Under the pieces are notes generated by a model. The model searched no databases. It was not told where the DNA came from and was given only the letters and a program-made list of their open reading frames with translations. From assembly GCF_000149955.1 (NCBI RefSeq), contig NC_030993.1:1884603-1948602 (forward strand): 64,000 bases of DNA. The letters are read 5' to 3'. A program made the translations under genes and the position numbers. The stretch comes from Fusarium oxysporum f. sp. lycopersici 4287 (lineage: Eukaryota > Ascomycota > Sordariomycetes > Hypocreales > Nectriaceae). The stretch's first letter is position 1. Every line of letters begins with the position of its first letter. This document shows, in pieces, positions 57,508-64,000 of this stretch.

Positions 57508-60500
57508 ATGGCGTCCACAGAAACTGTTGTCACGACCTCCTATCTCCTCGGGAACCTGCACTGCCCGACCTGTGTCACTTTGATTCGCTCCCTCTTACAC
57601 GATGCCTTTGGCGACAATGTACTCTGGGTTTCCCCAAATCTCGTTACGTCCGTTGTTACAGTCGAGCACAAAGAGAACTCCTCGGCTTCGGTTGCCAGCA
57701 TGCATAGGGTACTTCAAGACGCTGGTTTCGAAGTTTGCGGCCTCAACACAACCGCCAGAACTGCGAATGATCTCTATCGCACTTCACAGGTTGACGGGGA
57801 GAGTAGCCGTGTCGCCGAGCGTTCCGATGGCTGGTTGGATTCTTTCTTTCACTTTTGGCGCCCACAAGTATCACCTTTGGCGATAGAGGCCGCTCGTGCT
57901 GCCCACCTCGAAAATTGCGAAGCATGTAAATCCGAGAAAATTCCCGGAAAGTCACCATCTGATGATAAGAGTGGACTGGTTCGGGTTTCTTCTATCGTAT
58001 CCGATACCCCTACCAGACGTTCTTCTCTGCCGTATCCCCTCCAAAAAGTGGTTACAGAAGCATCCCCCACTCCATCATGGCGAGTTACACTCTCTGTTGG
58101 CGGCATGACATGTGCTGTTTGTGTCAATACCATCACGCAGGAGATGGAGAAGTATCCCTGGGTCACAAAAGTCGCTGTGAACCTCGTTTCCAACAGCGCA
58201 ACAATCGAATACACAGATGGTGATCGAGCACAAGATATTGTTGATGCCATTGAGGATCTCGGATACGATGCTACAATCGACGAGGTTGTCAATCTACAAG
58301 AGAAAAGGGTTTCGGCTGAGGAGCGTGAGGTTGAAGTGAGCGTTGATGGCATATTTTGCCAGCGATGTCCAGAGCGAATCGCCACAACTCTCAAGGGTCT
58401 TGCTCCAGGTCGACTCCAGATCTTCCAGGAGCCTACTGTTCAGAACCCTATCCTAAGACTCCGTTATACACCTGATGCTCCAAGATTTACCATCAGGCAG
58501 ATTTTGCAAGCCATTGAAGCAGCCGACGAGTCTCTCAAAGCCTCAATCTACCATCCTCCCACACTCGAGGAGCGATCTCGAATCATCAGAGCCAAGCATC
58601 AACAAGCTCTGTTGTATCGTGTAATTCTTACAATTGTTTTCGCTGTCCCTACCTTTGTCCTAGGCATAGTTTACATGAGCCTACTACCAGATTCCAATCA
58701 CGGAAAGATGTACCTCATGAAACCTTGGGTCTCCGGACTCAGCCGCCTCGATATTTGTCTTTTCGCCCTTGCTACGCCAGTCTACTTCTTGGCCGCTGAT
58801 GTGTTTCACGTACGAGCAGTCAAAGAAGTCCGAACAATGTGGCGAAGGGGAAGTCGCATGCCCCTAATGCAACGCTTTTACAGATTCGGTAGCATGAATA
58901 TGCTTGTTTCACTGGGAACAAGCATAGCCTATTTCTCCTCAGTCGCACAGATGATTGCCGCAGGGGCATCTCGGAGAGAGCATCATGAGTCTGGAGCCGA
59001 AATGTATTTTGACTCTGTCGTCTTCTTGACGCTGTTCCTTCTCTTGGGAAGGCTCATCGAGGCGTACAGTAAATCCAAGACTGGCGATGCAGTCGAAATG
59101 CTAGGCAAGCTTCGTCCAACTACAGCCCTCCTCCTTGAAAAGGACAAGGCTGGGGGCCAGATCACTAGCACTGTGCCTGTTGATCAAATTGACTCTGGAG
59201 ACATCATTCGTGTGCCTCATGGTGCATCCCCTGCTGCCGATGGCATTCTCGTCAGTGGAGAGACTAACTTTGACGAATCGAGTCTCACTGGAGAATCTCG
59301 ACTCATCAAGAAGACGGAAGGAGATCAAATCTTTGCTGGGACAATCAACAAGGCAGCAGCCGTTACCATGCGTGTCACGGGCGCCTCTGGGCAGTCAATG
59401 CTAGACCAGATCGTTCAAGTTGTGCGGGAAGGTCAGACAAAACGAGCGCCAATTGAACAGATCGCCGACCTTCTGACCACCTATTTCGTTCCTGTTATCA
59501 CTCTCATAGCAGTCCTCACCTGGATTATCTGGATGGTGCTTGGCTTTTCTGGCGCTGTCCCAGATCACGAGGAGTCCTCTTCTGGCGGCTGGGTAGTGTT
59601 TGCCCTCCAATTTGCCATTGCCGTTTTTGTTGTTGCTTGCCCGTGTGGCCTCGCACTTGCAGCACCCACAGCCATCTTTGTAGGCGGAGGTATTGCGGCT
59701 AAGCACGGTATTCTTGCCAAAGGTGGTGGTGAAGCGTTTGAGAAGGCGAGCAAGATTGATTGCGTCGTCTTTGACAAGACGGGTACACTCACCGAGGGAG
59801 GACAGCCGAAAATCACCGATTCTGTACTCTTCCCAGACACTTCGTCAACTGAAGAGGAACGTAGTGTTTTTCTATCAGCACTCAAGGCTATCGAAGAGAG
59901 CAGCAGTCATCCTATAGCCAAAGCGATTGTCTCCTTCTGTGGTGATGCTCCGGCTAGCAATGTTCAGAATCTCGAGGAGTTGGCTGGAAGGGGCATGAAA
60001 GCCTCATTCAAGGGCGTTGACAATCAAGAGATGGACATGATTATCGGCAACGAATTGCTCATGCGAGAATTTTCAGTAAATTTGTCGCCTCACATCTCTT
60101 CGCTTCTCGATACCTGGAAATCCGAAGCCAAGTCAGTTGCTATAATCGCCACGAAGGCATCATCTGCCGATACCTGGACACTTGCCGCAGCGTTGTCCAT
60201 CTCGGATCCGATCCGTCGTGAGACCATTCCTGTCATCCGAGCGTTAACTTCTCGTGGTATTCAGGTATGGATGTTGTCTGGTGACAACGTCACCACAGCC
60301 CGCGCGGTGGCGCAGCGCGTTGGCATACCCTCGTCTAATGTCCTGGCTGAGGTTCTCCCATCGGACAAGGCAGCTAAGATCTCATCTCTCCAAGCCTCTG
60401 TCCACGCACGCGGCTCAATAACCAAACGCGCTACTATCGCCATGGTCGGAGACGGGATCAACGACTCCCCCGCGCTCACGACGGCCGATGTGGGCATCGC

Positions 60501-60846
60501 CATAGGAACGGGAAGCGACGTAGCCATTAGCAGTGCGGCATTCGTGCTCGCAACGTCGCAGCTTACGGCTGTAGTCACGCTCTTGGATCTCAGCCGCGCC
60601 GTCTTTCGACGGATTCGTGTCAACTTTGCGTGGGCACTTGTGTACAACATGCTTGCCGTGCCCGTTGCGGCTGGGTGCTTGTATCCGATTGAGACTTCAA
60701 GTGGAGAACGCGTAAGGCTGGATCCCGTGTGGGCGGCTCTCGCGATGGCTTTATCAAGCATCAGTGTAGTGTTGAGCAGCCTGAGCCTTCGGACTCGGGT
60801 TCCTGGAGTCGGATTTCGCTCTCACAAGGTTGACATGGAGGAGTAG
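57508..60846 (+). CDS. Heavy-metal-transporting P1B-type ATPase (copper type)
   Basis: Membrane pump that should export or compartmentalise Cu(I). It is a single exon of 1112 codons. The N-terminus has three metal-binding-like modules: GNLHCPTC (Cys18/21), GGMTCAVC (Cys202/205) and GIFCQRC (Cys284/287). Only the second is a full MxCxxC. Transmembrane helices begin near residue 370 (VILTIVFAVPTFVLGIVYMSLL). P-type motifs follow in order: FDESSLTGES (actuator), the CPC metal site VVACPCGLALAAP at 711-713, the phosphorylation motif FDKTGTLT (Asp756), SSHPIAKA, GDNVTTARAVA and VGDGINDSPAL (about 981). CPC plus HP identifies P1B-1. The size and layout resemble fungal Crp1/CrpA copper-detoxification ATPases more than Ccc2, but assignment between these needs a phylogeny. 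The ATG at 57508 lies in an AAAAATGGCG context. Confidence 0.94.
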   Translation: MASTETVVTTSYLLGNLHCPTCVTLIRSLLHDAFGDNVLWVSPNLVTSVVTVEHKENSSASVASMHRVLQDAGFEVCGLNTTARTANDLYRTSQVDGESSRVAERSDGWLDSFFHFWRPQVSPLAIEAARAAHLENCEACKSEKIPGKSPSDDKSGLVRVSSIVSDTPTRRSSLPYPLQKVVTEASPTPSWRVTLSVGGMTCAVCVNTITQEMEKYPWVTKVAVNLVSNSATIEYTDGDRAQDIVDAIEDLGYDATIDEVVNLQEKRVSAEEREVEVSVDGIFCQRCPERIATTLKGLAPGRLQIFQEPTVQNPILRLRYTPDAPRFTIRQILQAIEAADESLKASIYHPPTLEERSRIIRAKHQQALLYRVILTIVFAVPTFVLGIVYMSLLPDSNHGKMYLMKPWVSGLSRLDICLFALATPVYFLAADVFHVRAVKEVRTMWRRGSRMPLMQRFYRFGSMNMLVSLGTSIAYFSSVAQMIAAGASRREHHESGAEMYFDSVVFLTLFLLLGRLIEAYSKSKTGDAVEMLGKLRPTTALLLEKDKAGGQITSTVPVDQIDSGDIIRVPHGASPAADGILVSGETNFDESSLTGESRLIKKTEGDQIFAGTINKAAAVTMRVTGASGQSMLDQIVQVVREGQTKRAPIEQIADLLTTYFVPVITLIAVLTWIIWMVLGFSGAVPDHEESSSGGWVVFALQFAIAVFVVACPCGLALAAPTAIFVGGGIAAKHGILAKGGGEAFEKASKIDCVVFDKTGTLTEGGQPKITDSVLFPDTSSTEEERSVFLSALKAIEESSSHPIAKAIVSFCGDAPASNVQNLEELAGRGMKASFKGVDNQEMDMIIGNELLMREFSVNLSPHISSLLDTWKSEAKSVAIIATKASSADTWTLAAALSISDPIRRETIPVIRALTSRGIQVWMLSGDNVTTARAVAQRVGIPSSNVLAEVLPSDKAAKISSLQASVHARGSITKRATIAMVGDGINDSPALTTADVGIAIGTGSDVAISSAAFVLATSQLTAVVTLLDLSRAVFRRIRVNFAWALVYNMLAVPVAAGCLYPIETSSGERVRLDPVWAALAMALSSISVVLSSLSLRTRVPGVGFRSHKVDMEE

Positions 60847-60854
60847 TATTAGGA

Positions 60855-60900
60855 ATGGCGGTAGTGGTATTGGCAGTGGTAGTGTTGGCAGTAGTGGTGT
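60855..60900. repeat. GGTAGTGGTATTGGCAGT-like short repeat
   Basis: Imperfect repeats of GGYAGTGGTR just after the ATPase stop codon. Confidence 0.5.
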
Positions 60901-61356
60901 AGCTGCATATTATGCCATCGTTTAGATAGTACGAGCTCAGCCTCCAGATTCTCAAATTCAGGGTTCTCTTAGATATGCACAGCTTACTCTTCCGCTCTCA
61001 CGCACCTCGTGCCATGCATATGCCATGTTGTCGATCTCACGTGGTGAACCAATAGACGAATTCTCGCAATCGCCCTGTCTCGAAACATTTACCCAATGTG
61101 ATTCTCCTTCGGTCCCGGCGGAGGTTACAAAGAATATGTCATTCACACCATTTTCATTTTCGTTGGTGTGAGTCGTTGCTCGCCCGAGGGATCCGTGATG
61201 ACTTCACAGCCACGATCGATCAAATCTGTCCTCACTCAATTGAGCGTGCGCTGTTGCATCATGGAGCATTGCCGACTTCACGAGTACACAATATATTATG
61301 TACAAACAATTAATTGAGCAACCTAAAAATATAACACGTTGATGGTTGAGTAGACG

Positions 61357-61379
61357 TGGAGAGGAGAGGAGAGGAGAGT
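61357..61379. repeat. (GAGAG)n microsatellite
   Basis: Four GGAGA/GAGAG units in a row in the ATPase-cyclin spacer. Confidence 0.7.
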
Positions 61380-62619
61380 TCAAAACACGTTTCATTGCGA
61401 ATGAAACATGACAAGGTTCATGCACTCATCAACCTCGTATCAAGTAAAGCAAACTCCATAAAACAAGCTCTATTCGTATTTGTCCGCCACCCGCATACGC
61501 AACCGTCTCCATATGTAGACAACCCCTGGCTCTGAGTGCGCAATCAAGTATTTTCTCTTGAGTCATTCAAGAAAAATGCAATGTAATTTCATTCTCTAAC
61601 TACTGTAGCAATTGCATTCGGCAGTGCACGCAAATGGAATCTATTTGTCTGCTTACATCTTGATCCTCCGTCGGACTCGTCAAAATCCGGATTCGAAGGA
61701 TTTGACTGTTTGCGGTAGAAACGATTACGTGATTGGTCAAAGTACCAAGTAAGCCTACCAAATTTGGTAACTGGCCCCAAACTGTAGGGGAGGACCCTGT
61801 AAAGGCGCATCATCAGGCGTAAGGAAGGCTTATTTTAAGGCACTACCAACACTGGCTTACACATTCACTGTAAGAGAATGGCTTGCAGTGAACCTCGCAA
61901 GGATGGATGGCACAGAAAAGGCATTATTGATAATTCAACACTGAATTGGAGAGATCGCGGCATGTCGCCCGATTTGTATTGGAAGGTTTAATAATACTAA
62001 GTTGTAATTTGGTATCTGTATTGTTCTTAGATGTTGTTGTTGTTGCTGGGCCCCCAAAGATGTATACCCCATTAAATAACTCCATGATCCAAATCCTTTC
62101 AAAATGTGGCAGTGTATGATGCCTACTCCTTATCCTGATCCTAATCCTATTCCCCATCATATCCCCGATACCAATCGTGGGGCGTAATACTTTGTAGAGG
62201 CCGTCAAACAACATTGATACTGCGTAATCCCGAAACCATCCAACCTAGTCCCATGACAGTGATCCAATAGTAATGATGCACACGCCCCCTTATCCCCGGG
62301 GAGGCTTCTGTCTTTCATGCAAGCCCCAATAAACGCCGGTCTTCCAGTGGAAAGACTGTAGAGTAGAAAAAACAAAAGTAGTTGTAATAGAACAAAGGGA
62401 ATAATGCTGAGTGGCTTGTCGACCAACTCATGATGTATCTGTTTCTCTAAGAAAGCAGATGGAGAAGTAAAAATCAACAACCAACGCCATGCCGAGCTTT
62501 CTTTTTCGATGCGAAAAGTAACGGATGCAAAGATCGATATAGTAATGCCAAACAGCGGTCCGTGTAACGCCAAGACTATGCATTAGGTATCAAGCGCGTG
62601 CCCGGTCGTGGGTAGCTAT

Positions 62620-63765
62620 TTATCGCACAGCGACGCTACCACCGAGAAGACGACCCCACATGCCGCGCCTTGAGCGCTGCTGCTGTTGCTGCTGCTTCTT
62701 GGATGAGGTCTCATGGAGTTGCTGGTACTGTTGGTACTCATCGGCAGTGATCTCATAAGGAAGCATGCGGCCAGCAGGCATATGAGCCTTGGGGTAGTCA
62801 ACATCGGGAACGATCTGGACGGGTGAGTCGTAGAGACTGCCCTGTTGAGACTCATAGTAGTAAGGCTCAGGCTCGGAGGGCTCGAGAGGAGTAGTGGCTT
62901 GTGAGTAAGCGCGGCCAGAGGAAACAGATGAGGCGTAGGAGCTAGAAGAGCTGCTGTAGCTGAGACCAGGAGGTGTGAAGTTTCCAGAAAGGTTTCGTGC
63001 GTGCTCGGGTGTTGATCCTCGAGAGCGGGAGTGACCGCGAGAGGAGGCAGGGCTGGGATATCGGGCGGAGGCGGCATAGAGCTCCTTCTGTCGTCGCTTC
63101 TCCTCGCGGTGTCGGATCTTCCTGGCATGTCGCTCGGCAATCTTGTGACGGAGTGGCTCGAGGAAATCGTCGAGATCACGGTAAAGGTCCTCCTCGGTAA
63201 TTCGAAGATCCCACTCAAGAAGGAAGAGAAGCTGCTTCTCCATGAGGTTGACCTCAGTGCGGCTGAAACCAAAGCTGTAGTACTCAGTGGTGATGTGGCT
63301 GTAGTTGGCCCAGTGCTTGTTCTTGGGTGAGCTATCGTTGAGGTACTTGGCTGAAAGAATCAAAGCAGCGAGGAAGATGCGGTGGGCGGTACATCGCAGA
63401 CCACGAGCCATGGGCTGGAGCTTCGACTTTAGGCGACCGAGGTAGACCAGTGTTGACATGAGAGTAGGGACCTGGACATTGGAAGAGACGACGAGCTGTG
63501 TGATGAACTCCTCAAGGGTGGGGAGAGCTCCGTCTTCGGATCGAACGGTTCGGGGCTCGGGACTCCTGGGAGGAGTTGGGAGGTTCTGGCGATGCTCGGC
63601 GGGAGCGGGAGGCATGAGAGTCGAGTCGCAGGCGATGACGTTGTGGGCGGCTTGGGCGAGGTATGCGATCATATCGCGACCCACAGGCTGGTAGACGAAT
63701 TGGTCCAAGGCGGTCTTGTTGAGTTCCTCCATGGTGAGGTATCGTAGTGATGTTGCAGAAGCCAT
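62620..63765 (-). CDS. Pho85-type (PCL1/2-like) G1/S cyclin
   Basis: Regulatory subunit for a cyclin-dependent kinase of the Pho85 type, acting in cell-cycle entry and polarity. It is a single exon of 381 residues. The cyclin box spans about residues 80-205: TLEEFITQLVVSSNVQVPTLMSTLVYLGRLKSKL, then GLRCTAHRIFLAALILSAKYLNDSSPKNKHWA and FSRTEVNLMEKQLLFLLEWDLRITEEDLY. The invariant Lys and Glu of the box (SAKYLND; NLMEKQLL) are present. The N-terminal 75 residues include a PPRSPEPR-type Ser/Pro stretch. The C-terminal third is disordered: a charged HARKIRHREEKRRQK helix, Ser-rich runs with possible S/TP phosphosites, and a QQQQQQ tract before a conserved-looking RGMWGRLLGG end. The ATG at 63765 opens a family-like N-terminus (YLTMEELNKTALDQFV). 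Paralogues make exact naming uncertain. Confidence 0.92.
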   Translation of the reverse strand: MASATSLRYLTMEELNKTALDQFVYQPVGRDMIAYLAQAAHNVIACDSTLMPPAPAEHRQNLPTPPRSPEPRTVRSEDGALPTLEEFITQLVVSSNVQVPTLMSTLVYLGRLKSKLQPMARGLRCTAHRIFLAALILSAKYLNDSSPKNKHWANYSHITTEYYSFGFSRTEVNLMEKQLLFLLEWDLRITEEDLYRDLDDFLEPLRHKIAERHARKIRHREEKRRQKELYAASARYPSPASSRGHSRSRGSTPEHARNLSGNFTPPGLSYSSSSSSYASSVSSGRAYSQATTPLEPSEPEPYYYESQQGSLYDSPVQIVPDVDYPKAHMPAGRMLPYEITADEYQQYQQLHETSSKKQQQQQQRSRRGMWGRLLGGSVAVR

Positions 63766-64000
63766 TGTGTGTATGTGTATGTGTGAGTGGGTTTGAGGGA
63801 GAGGAGGAAGAGGTCGTATAAGTGGGTGGGAGAGGATGATAGGGATATACTACACGGGAGGGCGGACCGTGTGTAAGTGAAGAAGGTGGGGTGAGGTTGA
63901 TAGACCTAGAAAGAATCGATAGGCCGTGAACCTTGACCTATTGCAAAAGCAAAGCAGAAGCAAAAGCGAAAGGCAGATGATTAATATTTTGATTGAATGA
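63766..64000 (-). promoter_or_regulatory. Promoter and leader of the cyclin gene (partial)
   Basis: Sequence upstream of the minus-strand start, with GTGTGTATGTGTATGTGTG and GGGAGAGGAGGAAGAGG low-complexity runs, read as CA- and CT-rich in the transcript direction. The window ends before the whole promoter is covered. Confidence 0.45.

Larger units (their letters stand above)
60847..62619. other. Convergent spacer between the P1B ATPase and the cyclin gene
   Basis: About 1.8 kb with no supported gene; the 3' UTRs of both neighbours should lie here. It starts with a GGTAGTGGTATTGGCAGT-type trinucleotide-like repeat (60855-60900) and includes a (GGAGA)n run at 61357-61379. Confidence 0.5.

Overview
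The window is nuclear DNA of a filamentous ascomycete, most likely a sordariomycete of the Fusarium (Hypocreales) type. Protein-coding genes carry short introns, mostly 50-90 bases, with GTAAGT-like donors. There is a clear orthologue of the blue-light receptor VIVID, a fungal-type Fungal_trans_2 regulator, and a nuclear tRNA-Thr with an intron after anticodon position 37. The genus is inferred from general protein resemblance, not from a search. Three runs of N (7161-7556, 15724-15875, 19345-19467) are assembly gaps.

Layout. Bases 1-14.6 kb are gene-rich: a secreted, probably GPI-anchored serine carboxypeptidase (+), an Nse2/Mms21-type SUMO ligase (-), VIVID (+), an ataxin-10/Ctr86-like protein with a striking His/Asp-rich insert (-), and methylthioadenosine phosphorylase (+). 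About 8 kb (14.6-22.6 kb) follows with no gene that I can support and with two gaps. From 22.6 to 34.7 kb lie an EasF-like (PF10017/DUF2260) SAM methyltransferase (+), a convergent Fungal_trans_2 regulator (-), a two-finger zinc protein (+) and an amadoriase/sarcosine-oxidase-type flavoenzyme (+). Bases 34.7-40.4 kb are gene-poor except for the tRNA-Thr. The sulfite reductase alpha subunit (MET10 type, -) fills 40.4-43.6 kb. Further on are a subtilisin-like protease (+), a small NAD(P)-binding Rossmann protein (+), a DAACS dicarboxylate/amino-acid symporter (-), a heavy-metal (copper-type) P1B ATPase (+) and a Pho85-type cyclin (-).

How the genes relate. Most are single-copy housekeeping or environmental-response genes with their own promoters. 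There is no obvious biosynthetic cluster. Two genes belong to sulfur metabolism (MTA phosphorylase for methionine salvage, MET10 for sulfate assimilation) but lie 26 kb apart. Two could touch metal handling (the P1B ATPase and the His-rich ataxin-10 protein), also far apart. The methyltransferase and the Fungal_trans_2 regulator are tail to tail with about 170 bases between them, the only pair suggesting a local enzyme-regulator relationship.

I did not find a convincing new multi-gene system. The most unusual items are the His-rich ataxin-10 protein, the orphan EasF-like methyltransferase beside a regulator lacking a visible zinc cluster, the acidic linker in the subtilase, and a candidate light-response element upstream of VIVID. 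Exon boundaries were set by eye from splice signals and reading-frame continuity.
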